This document shows, piece after piece, positions 44,792 through 53,691 of a stretch of 64,000 bases of DNA. Below the pieces are notes generated by a model that ran no database searches, was not told the DNA's origin, and worked only from the letters and a program-made list of their open reading frames with translations. Both the position numbers and the translations under genes were made by a program. Location: NCBI RefSeq assembly GCF_004187715.1, contig NZ_QZWF01000002.1, positions 558,001-622,000 of the forward strand, in the 5' to 3' direction. Position 1 is the stretch's first letter. Every line of letters starts with the position of its first letter. The stretch is from Streptomyces sp. F001 (GTDB taxonomy: Bacteria; Actinomycetota; Actinomycetes; Streptomycetales; Streptomycetaceae).

Positions 44792-45199
44792 ATGAAGCAG
44801 TTCACGCACCGACTCGCGACCGCAGCCGCCACTCTCACGGTCGCCGGCAGCGCACTCATCGCCGTCGGGAACCCCGCCGTGGCATCCACCCTCCCCGCCG
44901 ACCGGCACAGCCACACCGGCGCCGTCACCCGCGTCGCGACCGACCACAGTGACCGCGACCGGCCGCGCACGGACGGGCGTCCTGACTGGCGCAGCGAGCG
45001 GGATCACCGGGATTACCTGTACTGGCGCTCCAGTGACGACGGACGCCAACTGCGCTACGACGGCCGCCACGCCTACCAGCGGGTGGACGGACGGTGGATC
45101 GTCCTCACCCCGGCGGGCGAGCGCGCATACGGCTTCGACCGCTGGTACTTCGACCAGCTCTGGTACAGCTACGCCGCCTCGAGCCGTTCCGGCAGCTGA
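44792..45199 (+). CDS. Small secreted protein, Arg/Tyr/Asp-rich, unknown function
   Basis: 135 residues. Signal peptide MKQFTHRLATAAATLTVAGS with probable cleavage after VAS near residue 31. The mature part is rich in D, R, Y and W (DYLYWRSSDDGRQLRYDGRH, YGFDRWYFDQLWYSY) and resembles short cell-wall-associated proteins, with no known family. AAGGAGG at 44778 gives an excellent ribosome binding site for ATG 44792. The promoter overlaps a MarR-like operator, so expression is probably MarR-controlled. Confidence 0.72.
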   Translation: MKQFTHRLATAAATLTVAGSALIAVGNPAVASTLPADRHSHTGAVTRVATDHSDRDRPRTDGRPDWRSERDHRDYLYWRSSDDGRQLRYDGRHAYQRVDGRWIVLTPAGERAYGFDRWYFDQLWYSYAASSRSGS

Positions 45200-45877
45200 G
45201 CGAGCCGGCCGGGCCCGTCCGACTCGGCCCGGGGCTCGATCGCGCCGGACTCACATCGGCTCAGACGCTTCACCCTCGTGACCGCACCATCCGGCACTCC
45301 GTGCCAACGCCCCACCGGAGAACACCATGCAGCAAACCGCCCCGCTCATCACTGTGTTTCGGCGCCTCTGGCCGACCAGCGGACCTGGTTCAGGCCGACA
45401 CCGTGGACAGCGCGCAGTCGAGCATGGCCGCGCCCTGGATCTGCCCGGGCCGGGCCGCCATCGCCGCACCGAGGCCGGTGCAGCGCTGACACGACGATGA
45501 CTGGCCCGTTTCGGGCCACGGCCGGCCGCGGCGGGCACTGACCTGCGGCCCACATTCTGGGCGGCGGCTCCTGCGAGCCCTCTGGGCCGGGAGTCGCTGC
45601 ACCCGCAAACGCCTGCGGCCTGAGCATGAGCGGCCGGGTTGCAGGACGCCGCCGGGCAAGGGACGGCACCGGCGGCGAACCAGCGGACGTGAGGCGCCTG
45701 GGGAGGCAACTCGCGTCCCGCCGTGGGGCGGCATCCATCGGTCATGTGGGTGACCGAGCGATACACGGACGGATGCCGCCCCCCATCGGCGACGGGCTGC
45801 CTCGGCCGGCTCTTCCGGTTGACCGGGACTCGAGGTGCTCCGCGCCGGACAACGGCCTGTCCGGCCTCCCCGGGGCG
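45200..45877. other. Region without a supported gene
   Basis: About 680 bases. Frames are chance GC-rich ORFs. A 57-codon frame at 45327-45500 (MQQTAPLITVFRRLWPTSG) has GGAG upstream but no recognisable content. It may be a gene remnant; I see no transposon end or terminator. Confidence 0.35.
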
Positions 45878-46714
45878 TTACGAGACGGCCCGGAGCCGGC
45901 CTTGGGGCCGGCGGCGGAGTTGGTCGACTGCCTGGGCCGTCCTGTCGTCTGCGGGGAGGAAGACGATCAGTTGTTGGGCGTCAGAGGAGAGTTCGAGCGT
46001 CTCGCGGAGCAGTTGGAGTTCGCAGCCGGAGGGGTGGTTGAGGCGGAGAGCTCCACGTCGCGGAACCTCGTGACGGTTCAGTCGGCGCGTGAAGTCGGGG
46101 CCGGCGATGGGCGCGAGTTCTGTGGTGAACCACTCGGAGTTCTCGACCGATGGTGCAAGCCACAGGTCGAAGGCCTGCTCGTCCGCGACGTCGTCCCAGT
46201 CGGCGAAGAACGTCCGGGCGCGGGGGTCGGTGAAGACGTAGCGGGTGAAATTCGGGGTGTCGGAGTCGAGAAGTCCGGTTCCGCTCGTCACCGCCTCGTA
46301 GCCGCTGGTGTGGGCGAGGACGTCGCCCAGCCGGTTGGTCACCATGGCGATCCCCGGTTCGAGGAGGCGGAGTGTCTCCAGGACCGAGGGGCGCACGTCG
46401 CGGCGCGGTGGTGCCGGCCGGGTGTGCGCGGTACATTCCCCGCCAGTGATCTTCGCGAGATAGCGCAGGTGGTTGCGCTCCGAGGGGTCGAGGCTGAGAG
46501 CATCGGCAAGGGCGTTCACTACCGCCACCGACGGATTGCGGTCACGGCCCTGTTCCAGGCGGGTCAGGTATTCGACGCTGATGCCGGCCCGCGCGGCGAG
46601 ATCTGAGCGCCGTAGCCCCGGTGACCGGCGGCGGCCGCGATCCGGCAGTCCCAGCGATCGCGGCTGGATGCTGTCCCGCTTGGCCCGGATGAAGTCCCCC
46701 AACGGCGTACCCAT
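45878..46714 (-). CDS. XRE-family regulator with MmyB-like ligand-binding domain
   Basis: 278 residues. The HTH (about 30-90) reads SDLAARAGISVEYLTRLEQG, DRNPSVAVVNALADALSLDP. The C-terminal MmyB-type ligand domain has IAMVTNRLGDVLAHTSGYEA, NFTRYVFTDPRARTFFADWD and a terminal LRRRPQGRLRAV. Such regulators are common beside oxidoreductase genes. It is divergent from the FMN reductase at 46827 across 112 bases and probably controls it. Confidence 0.87.
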   Translation of the reverse strand: MGTPLGDFIRAKRDSIQPRSLGLPDRGRRRSPGLRRSDLAARAGISVEYLTRLEQGRDRNPSVAVVNALADALSLDPSERNHLRYLAKITGGECTAHTRPAPPRRDVRPSVLETLRLLEPGIAMVTNRLGDVLAHTSGYEAVTSGTGLLDSDTPNFTRYVFTDPRARTFFADWDDVADEQAFDLWLAPSVENSEWFTTELAPIAGPDFTRRLNRHEVPRRGALRLNHPSGCELQLLRETLELSSDAQQLIVFLPADDRTAQAVDQLRRRPQGRLRAVS

Positions 46715-46826
46715 GCCTGGAGCATACGGGGCCGGCTGCTGATCGCGGCCTGCTCAGACTGGCCCTGTGGGGGCCAGCCTGAGCGCGGTCTGGTTGCAGC
46801 CACGGTGCGGCCTGATCGTGGTGGGC

Positions 46827-47420
46827 ATGGAGAACAAGCCCAAGCTGTTGATCATTGTCGGAAGCGTCCGGGAAGGACGGTTCGGACCGGTTGTGGCCTC
46901 GTGGGTCGCCGAACAGGCCGGCATGCACGGTGGTTTCGATGTGGACGTCGTCGATCTGGCCGAGATCGACATCCCGCTGGCGCTGCCTGCGGCATCGCCG
47001 AAGTATGCAGGCGACGGTTACCCCCGTCCGGCCGGGATGGCGGCACTGACGTCGGCTCTCGAGGGCGCTGATGCGTTCATCGTGGTCACGCCGGAGTACA
47101 ACCACAGCTATCCCGCGTCGTTGAAGGCGGCCATCGACTGGCACTTCACCCAGTGGACCGCCAAGCCCGTCGCCTTCGTCAGCTACGGCGGTGCAGCAGG
47201 CGGCCGGCACGCGGTGCTGCACCTGGAGAACGTGCTGACCGAGTTGCACACGGTGACGATTCGCGATCATCTCGCCTTCCCGAACTACTTCACGGCGTGG
47301 CAGGACGGCCGTCCCCTCGACCCTGAGGCTCCCGGGTACGCCAAGACGATGCTCGACCAGCTGGACTGGTGGGCCACCGCACTCCGGTCGGCCCGCAACG
47401 CCGCTCCCTACCCGGCTTGA
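46827..47420 (+). CDS. NADPH-dependent FMN reductase
   Basis: 197 residues. LLIIVGSVREGRFGPVVASW is the FMN-phosphate loop and VVTPEYNHSYPASLKAAIDW the isoalloxazine loop of the FMN_red fold; PVAFVSYGGAAGGRHAVLHL follows. It reduces flavin, quinone or azo compounds with NAD(P)H. ATG at 46827. It is paired divergently with the MmyB-type regulator, an arrangement common in actinobacteria. Confidence 0.87.
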   Translation: MENKPKLLIIVGSVREGRFGPVVASWVAEQAGMHGGFDVDVVDLAEIDIPLALPAASPKYAGDGYPRPAGMAALTSALEGADAFIVVTPEYNHSYPASLKAAIDWHFTQWTAKPVAFVSYGGAAGGRHAVLHLENVLTELHTVTIRDHLAFPNYFTAWQDGRPLDPEAPGYAKTMLDQLDWWATALRSARNAAPYPA

Positions 47421-47798
47421 GCGACAGGTACCGGAGCGGACAACAGCACTTCGCGACCAAGCCGCGCACAAAACTCCGGATTCCTGGGCCTGCACGGGGT
47501 GGATCACCTTGACCGCCCCGTGCCCCGTCGGGAGCGACGCGCCCCGACTGCGCGCCGCACATCGTGCCTTTCATGACACGCTCGGGTCGGCGCGCATCAT
47601 CGTGTCTGTCATGTGTGCATCCTGCGGGCACCCCGCGACGGTCGGGACGGTACGGGAGTGTGACGGCGCGCAGCGCTCACGCAAAGTTCCTTCGCGTCGC
47701 GGCATGCCGGGCTGCCGACCCGGGCTCGTCGGTGCGGGGCCCGACGCGCCGGAGGAACACCCCAAAAGCCGTGATCCGGTTCGTCCCCGCAATATCGT
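47421..47798. other. Region without a supported gene, promoter for the exporter
   Basis: About 380 bases. A -10-like TATCGT lies at 47793-47798, seven bases before the ATG at 47805, suggesting a leaderless exporter transcript. Nothing else is supported. Confidence 0.35.
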
Positions 47799-47804
47799 GT
47801 GGTC

Positions 47805-49202
47805 ATGGTGCGCGTCGGCCCTCCGGAGAACGGTCGACCCGGTGGGGCCACACGGTTGCCCCCGGCCCCGCTTCTGGCGGTCTGCACGGGCTATTTCATG
47901 GTCATCCTCGATGTGACCATCATCAATGTTGCCGTTCCTGCGGTGGGGCGGGACCTGTCGGCTTCACTCACCGGTATTCAGTGGATCACGGACGGGTACA
48001 CCCTCTCTCTCGCTGGTTTCCTCCTCACCGGCGGGACGCTCGGGGACCGGCTTGGCAACCGCCGTATCTTCTGCACTGGAATTGTCGTCTTTACCGTGGC
48101 ATCGGCGGGCTGCGGGCTCGCCCAGAACACGGTGTTTCTGGTGGTCACCAGGATCGTGGAAGGGCTCGGTGCCGCATTGATCGTGCCCGGCTCCCTCGCT
48201 CTGCTCCAACAGGAGTACGCCTCACCCGCCGAGCGCGCCCGCGCCTTCGGGTTGTGGGGTTCCATGGCCGGCATCGCAGCCTCCGCCGGACCGCTTCTCG
48301 GCGGCCTGCTCGTCACCACCGTGGGCTGGCGCTGGGTGTTCTTCATCAACCTTCCCGTCGGATGCGCCTGCCTGCTGCTGACGCTGCAGCATGTGTCGCC
48401 CTCGCCCCGGCGCTTCGACCGTTGGGTGGACTGGCCGGCCCAGTGCGCCATCGTCGCGACCGTCGCTCTGCTGACTGCCGTCCTCAACGAGGCCGGCCGG
48501 CTGGGCTGGTCGCACCCTGTGATCCTCGCCGGGGCCGGACTGTGCGTAGTGGCAGCCGCCGCGTTCGTACTGCGCGAGCACCTGGCCCGCGCACCCGTGC
48601 TGCCTTTGTGGCTGCTGCGCTCCCGCACTTTGAGCGGTGCAGCGGTCATCGGTCTGCTGTTCAACTTCGCCTTCTACGGCATGATCTTCACCGCGAGCCT
48701 CTACTTCCAGCACTATCGCGGCCTCAGCGCGCTGCGCACAGGGATTGCCCTCTTCCCGGCGGTCGCCATGACGATGTTCGCCTCGGTGCTGTCCGGACGC
48801 ATCGCACGCCGCACCGGGCACCGTCCGCTGGTGTTCAGCGGGATGCTGCTGGGAGCGGCCGGCCTGGCCGGCTGGGCCGCCGTTGGCTCCCATCCGGACT
48901 ACCTGCTGCTGGTGGCACCGATGATGGCGGCCGGCTTCGGTACGTCCTTCGCCCTCACCGGTACGACCGCGACCGTGATGTCGGCCGCGCCTGAGGGGTA
49001 CTCCGGTACCGCTTCCGCCGTGTTCAACACCACTCGCCAGGTTGGCAGTGCCGCCGGCGTCGCACTGGGGGGTTCACTATTGGCCGCCACTGCGGACTTC
49101 GTCACCGGCTTGCGCACCAGCCTGGCCATCGGCGCGGCCGCCTATCTGGTCGCGGCCGCCCTCGCGGCGTACTGCGTCCCGCGAAAGGGTGCGCTGACCT
49201 GA
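47805..49202 (+). CDS. MFS exporter, DHA2-type (14-segment drug transporter)
   Basis: About 465 residues. Motif C-like and A-like regions are present: LDVTIINVAVPAVGRDL, GFLLTGGTLGDRLGNRRIF, PLLGGLLVTTVGWRWVFFIN and, late, GTASAVFNTTRQVGSAAGVA. This is a DHA2 drug/proton antiporter in the EmrB/QacA branch. There is no ribosome binding site; a -10-like TATCGT seven bases upstream of ATG 47805 suggests a leaderless message (a GTG lies at 47799). No regulator gene is attached. Confidence 0.87.
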   Translation: MVRVGPPENGRPGGATRLPPAPLLAVCTGYFMVILDVTIINVAVPAVGRDLSASLTGIQWITDGYTLSLAGFLLTGGTLGDRLGNRRIFCTGIVVFTVASAGCGLAQNTVFLVVTRIVEGLGAALIVPGSLALLQQEYASPAERARAFGLWGSMAGIAASAGPLLGGLLVTTVGWRWVFFINLPVGCACLLLTLQHVSPSPRRFDRWVDWPAQCAIVATVALLTAVLNEAGRLGWSHPVILAGAGLCVVAAAAFVLREHLARAPVLPLWLLRSRTLSGAAVIGLLFNFAFYGMIFTASLYFQHYRGLSALRTGIALFPAVAMTMFASVLSGRIARRTGHRPLVFSGMLLGAAGLAGWAAVGSHPDYLLLVAPMMAAGFGTSFALTGTTATVMSAAPEGYSGTASAVFNTTRQVGSAAGVALGGSLLAATADFVTGLRTSLAIGAAAYLVAAALAAYCVPRKGALT

Positions 49203-49677
49203 TCAGGCGTCGGCCCTCCTGCCCGTCCAACCGCACCGAACCGGTAATGCCTCGGCGCACGATCCGCTGGTAGCCGGTGCCCGCCAGGGACGACGCCCCA
49301 AGCTGCTGGGCGGGGCCGGCCCGGAGCGGAGGAGTTCGCCTCGCGCCTGGAGGTCGCGGTCGAGCTACGACCGGCTGACCGGCGAGGGCTGGTCGCGTCC
49401 CGTCCTGAGGGGGCCGTGCCCACCGCGACCGTCACCGTCTCCTGGCCTGGTGCCGACACCTTGAGGCGGCCCAGTACCGGCGGACCTGGCCCGCGCGCTC
49501 GGCAAAAGCGCATGCCTCGACGCGACCACCGACGTCGCCTCCTGGATGTGACACCGTGGATGAGGGAGGCTTGGCTCAGGCGTGGGTCACCCGGGCGGAC
49601 CGGTAGAGGCAGTGCGCGACAACGTCGCGCGTCGGCGGTTCGTCGCAGTTCCACAAGTCCTCCGTACCCCTCATCGA
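49203..49677. other. Region without a supported gene
   Basis: About 475 bases. Only chance-like frames; no domain, terminator or repeat that I can defend. Confidence 0.35.
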
Positions 49678-51585
49678 ATGAGCGTTCGAGTAATGTCCTT
49701 GCCTGCCGGCGAATACGCAGGGCAGACTGCGTGCAGCAGCGACTCGCCCTCACCGCTGCGCGACTTTCTGCGGACGGAGACGGGAAGCGCCGCCGTGCTG
49801 GTGGCGGCAGCATGTGCCGCGCTGGTCTGGGCCAATATGGCGCCTGCAGGGTACGAGTCGTTCTGGCAGACCCATCTGTCCGTGGAGCTCGGCGCGTACG
49901 GGATCTCCCTCGAACTGAGGGAATGGGTGAACAGCGGGCTGATGGCGCTGTTCTTCTTCGTCGTCGGTCTGGAGGCGCGCCGCGAGTTCGACATGGGCGA
50001 ACTGCGCGACCGCAAGCGGCTCGCGCTGCCGGTGGCGGCGGGAGTCAGCGGCATGCTCGTACCGATCGCCCTCTACCTCGCGATCAACGCGGACCATGGC
50101 ACGATGCAGGGCTGGGGCGCCGCCATGTCCACCGACACGGCCTTCGCCCTGGGGATGCTGGCTGTGGTCGGACGCCGTATGCCGCAGGGACTGCGGGTCT
50201 TCATCCTCACCCTCACGGTGGTCGACGACTTCCTGGCCCTGGGCGTGATCGCCGTCGCCTACAGCGATCGCATCATTGTGCCGCCGCTTCTGCTCGCGGT
50301 CGGCGTCTTCGCCGTGATCCTGGCGTTCCGGCGGTTCCGACTGCGCCGAGGCATCGTGTACGCGCTGCTGGCGCTCGTCGCCTGGGGCGCGCTGCTCGAG
50401 TCCGGTGTGGACCCGGTGGTCATCGGACTCGCCATGGGGCTGCTGACGTACGCCTACCCCGCGTCGCGCTCCGACCTGGAACACGCGACCGGACTGTTCC
50501 GGCTCTTCCGCGAGCAGCCCACCCCCGAAATGGAGCGGTTGGTACGTGAGGGGATCGCCACGGCCATCTCGCCGAACGACCGGCTGCAGCGCATGTTCCA
50601 CCCCTGGACGAGCTATGTCGTCGTACCGCTCTTCGCCCTGGCCAACGCAGGCATTCCGATCAGCGGCGACCAGCTCGCGCGGGCCTTCACCTCACCTGTC
50701 ACGCTCGGCATCCTGCTCGGATACGTCCTGGGTAAACCGATCGGCATCGTGGGCGCGGCGGGACTGGCGACTCTGCTGGGCCGGGGGAGGATCCGGCTTT
50801 CGGTCGGCTGGGGAGCCCTGGTCGCGGGCGGGACCCTGGCCGGAGTCGGGTTCACGGTCTCCCTGCTCATCGCGACCCTCGCCTTCGACGGCACCCGGCT
50901 GGACGACGCCAAGATCGGCATTCTGAGTGCCGTGCTCTGTTCCTTCGTACTCAGCAGGCTCGTCACGGGCGCCATCGGCTTGCTGCCACGAGGGACGCAA
51001 CTACGGGCGCTGGTGGGAAAGGCGGACACGATCGTCGATCTCGCCGTGCCCGTGGACCCCGACCGGGACCACGTGCGAGGGCCTCGCCACGCCCCGGTGA
51101 CTCTGGTGGAGTACGGAGACTACGAGTGTCCCCACTGCGGGCAGGCGGAACCGGTCATCCGCGAGCTGCTCGGCGACTTCGGGGACGTGCGCTACGTGTG
51201 GCGGCACCTGCCGCTCACCGATGTCCACGTGCACGCCCAGCTCGCCGCCGAGGCCGCCGAAGCGGCCGGTCTGCAGGGCCGGTTCTGGGACATGCACGAC
51301 CTGCTGATCAGCCACCAGGGCGCGCTCCGGTTCGACGACCTGCGAGGATACGCGGCCGACGTCGGACTGGACGTGGTGCGCTTCGAGCGGGACATGCGGT
51401 CCCGCGCGGGTGCGTCGCGGGTCGCTGAGGACGTGGAATCGGCGGAACTCAGCAGCGTCGCGGGAACTCCCACCTTCTTCGTCAACGGACGCAGGCACCA
51501 CGGCGCCTACGACATCGCCGGCCTGTCCGCGGCCGTACGGGCGGCACGTGCACACGCTGTCGTTGTCGCAGAGAGGACGCGGTGA
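49678..51585 (+). CDS. NhaA Na+/H+ antiporter fused to a DsbA-like thioredoxin domain
   Basis: About 635 residues. Residues 20-415 are NhaA: AMSTDTAFALGMLAVVGRRM, the paired aspartates in LTLTVVDDFLALGVIAVAYS, and GKPIGIVGAAGLATLLGRG, with 11-12 membrane segments. Residues 450-625 form a DsbA-like thioredoxin domain with the CPHC active site (LVEYGDYECPHCGQAEPVIR), EAAEAAGLQGRFWDMHDLLI and the cis-proline VAGTPTFFVNGRRH. The antiporter exchanges sodium for protons. This fusion occurs in actinobacteria, where its role is unknown. ATG at 49678 or 49693; neither has a ribosome binding site. Confidence 0.88.
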   Translation: MSVRVMSLPAGEYAGQTACSSDSPSPLRDFLRTETGSAAVLVAAACAALVWANMAPAGYESFWQTHLSVELGAYGISLELREWVNSGLMALFFFVVGLEARREFDMGELRDRKRLALPVAAGVSGMLVPIALYLAINADHGTMQGWGAAMSTDTAFALGMLAVVGRRMPQGLRVFILTLTVVDDFLALGVIAVAYSDRIIVPPLLLAVGVFAVILAFRRFRLRRGIVYALLALVAWGALLESGVDPVVIGLAMGLLTYAYPASRSDLEHATGLFRLFREQPTPEMERLVREGIATAISPNDRLQRMFHPWTSYVVVPLFALANAGIPISGDQLARAFTSPVTLGILLGYVLGKPIGIVGAAGLATLLGRGRIRLSVGWGALVAGGTLAGVGFTVSLLIATLAFDGTRLDDAKIGILSAVLCSFVLSRLVTGAIGLLPRGTQLRALVGKADTIVDLAVPVDPDRDHVRGPRHAPVTLVEYGDYECPHCGQAEPVIRELLGDFGDVRYVWRHLPLTDVHVHAQLAAEAAEAAGLQGRFWDMHDLLISHQGALRFDDLRGYAADVGLDVVRFERDMRSRAGASRVAEDVESAELSSVAGTPTFFVNGRRHHGAYDIAGLSAAVRAARAHAVVVAERTR

Positions 51586-51624
51586 TCTGCCTGGGGACCA
51601 AGGAGCTGTTTTAGGGTGCCCAGC

Positions 51625-52404
51625 ATGACGACGCAGGGATACCTCTCGGAGCTGTTCTCACTGGACGGACGCATCGCCGTGGTGACCGGCGGCAGCTCCG
51701 GGATCGGCCGCGCCATCGCCGGTGCGCTGGCCCGGGCGGGCGCGACCGTGGTGGTCGTGGCGCGCAAGGAGGAACAGCTCGCCGCCACCGTGGACGAGCT
51801 GACCGCGGACGGCTGCCGGGCCGCGTGGGTGAGCGGCGACCTGAGCACCCGGGAGGGCGTGCGGGAGGCGGCGGAGAAGGCCGTCGAGCCGTTCGGTGAG
51901 CCGGACATCCTCGTCAACTCCGCCGGCCTCAACCTGCGACCCCCCATGGGCGAGCTCGGCGACGACACATGGGATGTCACCATGGCCGTGAACCTGGAGG
52001 CGCCCTTCCTGCTCGGGCAGCGCTTCGGCCCTGGCATGGCCGAGCGCGGCTACGGGCGGATCATCCACATCACTTCGCAGCAGGCGCACCGCGCCTTCGT
52101 GCAGAGCGGGGCGTACGGCGTGTCGAAGGGCGGTCTGGAGTCGCTGGCCCGTTCGCAGGCCGAGGCGTGGTCGCCGCACGGCGTGACCTGCAACACCCTG
52201 GTGCCGGGCTTCGTCATGACGCCCCTGAACCAGCGGCTGTCCTCCGACCCGGAGAAGGCCTCCGCCCTCGCCGCCCGCACACTGGTCGGCCGCAACGGTC
52301 TGGCCGAGGACTTCGCGGGCGCGGCGGTCTTCCTGGCGAGCCCGGCGTCGGCGTACGTCACCGGGCACTCCCTCTTCGTGGACGGCGGCTTCTCGGTGCA
52401 CTGA
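51625..52404 (+). CDS. Short-chain dehydrogenase/reductase (SDR)
   Basis: 259 residues. Cofactor loop VVTGGSSGIGRAIAGALARA, NSAGLNLRPPMGELGDDTWD, catalytic Ser in ITSQQAHRAF, Tyr and Lys in GAYGVSKGGLESLARSQ, and a C-terminal YVTGHSLFVDGGFSVH. NAD(P)-dependent oxidation or reduction of a hydroxyl or keto group, with resemblance to gluconate/2-deoxygluconate dehydrogenases. ATG at 51625 preceded by AGGG at a long spacing; a GTG lies at 51616. It precedes the desuccinylase gene by 133 bases and need not be in the same operon. Confidence 0.85.
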   Translation: MTTQGYLSELFSLDGRIAVVTGGSSGIGRAIAGALARAGATVVVVARKEEQLAATVDELTADGCRAAWVSGDLSTREGVREAAEKAVEPFGEPDILVNSAGLNLRPPMGELGDDTWDVTMAVNLEAPFLLGQRFGPGMAERGYGRIIHITSQQAHRAFVQSGAYGVSKGGLESLARSQAEAWSPHGVTCNTLVPGFVMTPLNQRLSSDPEKASALAARTLVGRNGLAEDFAGAAVFLASPASAYVTGHSLFVDGGFSVH

Positions 52405-52537
52405 GACCACGATCACGACCTGGCATTGGCCGGAAAGCCAAAGCCCCCCGCACCACCTTGGCCGACACGCACACCCCTCCCCACCTCCCGTTCCGCATCA
52501 TCAAGGCCGGAGGGGGAGCGGTGAGAGGAGTGGACGC

Positions 52538-53680
52538 ATGGACACGGTACGGACGAGCCCGCGGAGACCGGCGGGTGAGGTCGGGGCGGCGAGCAGGCTG
52601 ACGCGGCGGCGGGACGTCGCGACCTCGCTGAACCCGACCGCCGACCTGGTGGACCTCGCCCGTGCCCTGGTGGACATCCCGTCCGAGAGCGGCGACGAGG
52701 CCGACCTCGCCGACGCCGTGGAGTCCGCCCTGCGCACCTGCGCGCATCTGACGGTCGAACGCATCGGCAACTCCGTCGTGGCCCGCACCGACTCGGGCCG
52801 CGCCGAGCGGGTGGTCATCGCCGGCCATCTGGACACCGTCCCGGCCGCCGGGAACCTGCCGTCCCGGCTGGACGGAGAGCTGCTCCACGGGCTCGGGGCG
52901 TGCGACATGAAGGGTGGCGTCGCCGTCGCCCTGCGCCTCGCGGCCACCCTCACCGCACCGGTACGCGACGTCAGTTACGTCTTCTACGAGTGCGAGGAGG
53001 TCTCCGGCGACCGCAACGGCCTGAACCGTATCGCCGCCGAACGCCCCGATCTGCTCGAGGCGGACCTCGCGATCCTCATGGAGCCGTCCGACGCGGGCGT
53101 CGAGGCGGGCTGCCAGGGCGTCCTGAACGCGGACATCACGGTGCGCGGCGAGCGGGCGCACACTGCCCGTTCCTGGACGGGCGTCAACGCCGCGCACCGG
53201 GCGGCCGCCGTGCTCCAGCGTCTCGACGACCACACCGCAGAGCGGATCGTCATCGACGGCCTGGAGTACCGCGAGGGGCTGAACGCGGTCGCCGTCCGCG
53301 CAGGGGTGGCCGAGAACGTCGTCCCCGACACCTGCGTGATCACGGTCAACCTGCGCTTTGCACCGAGCCGTTCGGCGGGGCAGGCCGAGGCGTATCTGCG
53401 CGGCCTCTTTCCCGAGTACGAGGTCGAGGTCACCGAGGTCGTGCCGGGCGCCCTGCCGGGGCTCGGCCAGGGCCCGGTCGCCTCGCTCGTCGAGTTCCTC
53501 GGCGCGACCCCCCGCCCCAAGCTGGGCTGGACCGACGTCGCCCGCTTCGCCGCGCTCGGCACGCCCGCGCTCAACTACGGACCCGGTGACCCGACCCTCG
53601 CGCACACCGCAGGGGAGTACGTGCCCGTCGGTCAGCTGCGCGAGTGCGAGGCCCGGCTCGCGGCCTGGCTGAGCGGCTGA
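52538..53680 (+). CDS. M20-family succinyl-amino-acid desuccinylase (DapE-like)
   Basis: 380 residues. Metal-site motifs of peptidase M20: VVIAGHLDTVPAAGNLPSRL, LGACDMKGGVAVALRL, FYECEEVSGDRNGL and a terminal TLAHTAGEYVPVG. DapE acts in lysine biosynthesis, but a single Streptomyces core dapE is usual and this context (GNAT plus enolase-type racemase) suggests removal of an N-succinyl group from an amino acid other than diaminopimelate. The start at 52538 gives a ~30-residue leader before the domain. Confidence 0.82.
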   Translation: MDTVRTSPRRPAGEVGAASRLTRRRDVATSLNPTADLVDLARALVDIPSESGDEADLADAVESALRTCAHLTVERIGNSVVARTDSGRAERVVIAGHLDTVPAAGNLPSRLDGELLHGLGACDMKGGVAVALRLAATLTAPVRDVSYVFYECEEVSGDRNGLNRIAAERPDLLEADLAILMEPSDAGVEAGCQGVLNADITVRGERAHTARSWTGVNAAHRAAAVLQRLDDHTAERIVIDGLEYREGLNAVAVRAGVAENVVPDTCVITVNLRFAPSRSAGQAEAYLRGLFPEYEVEVTEVVPGALPGLGQGPVASLVEFLGATPRPKLGWTDVARFAALGTPALNYGPGDPTLAHTAGEYVPVGQLRECEARLAAWLSG

Positions 53681-53691
53681 GGGCCCGCAGG

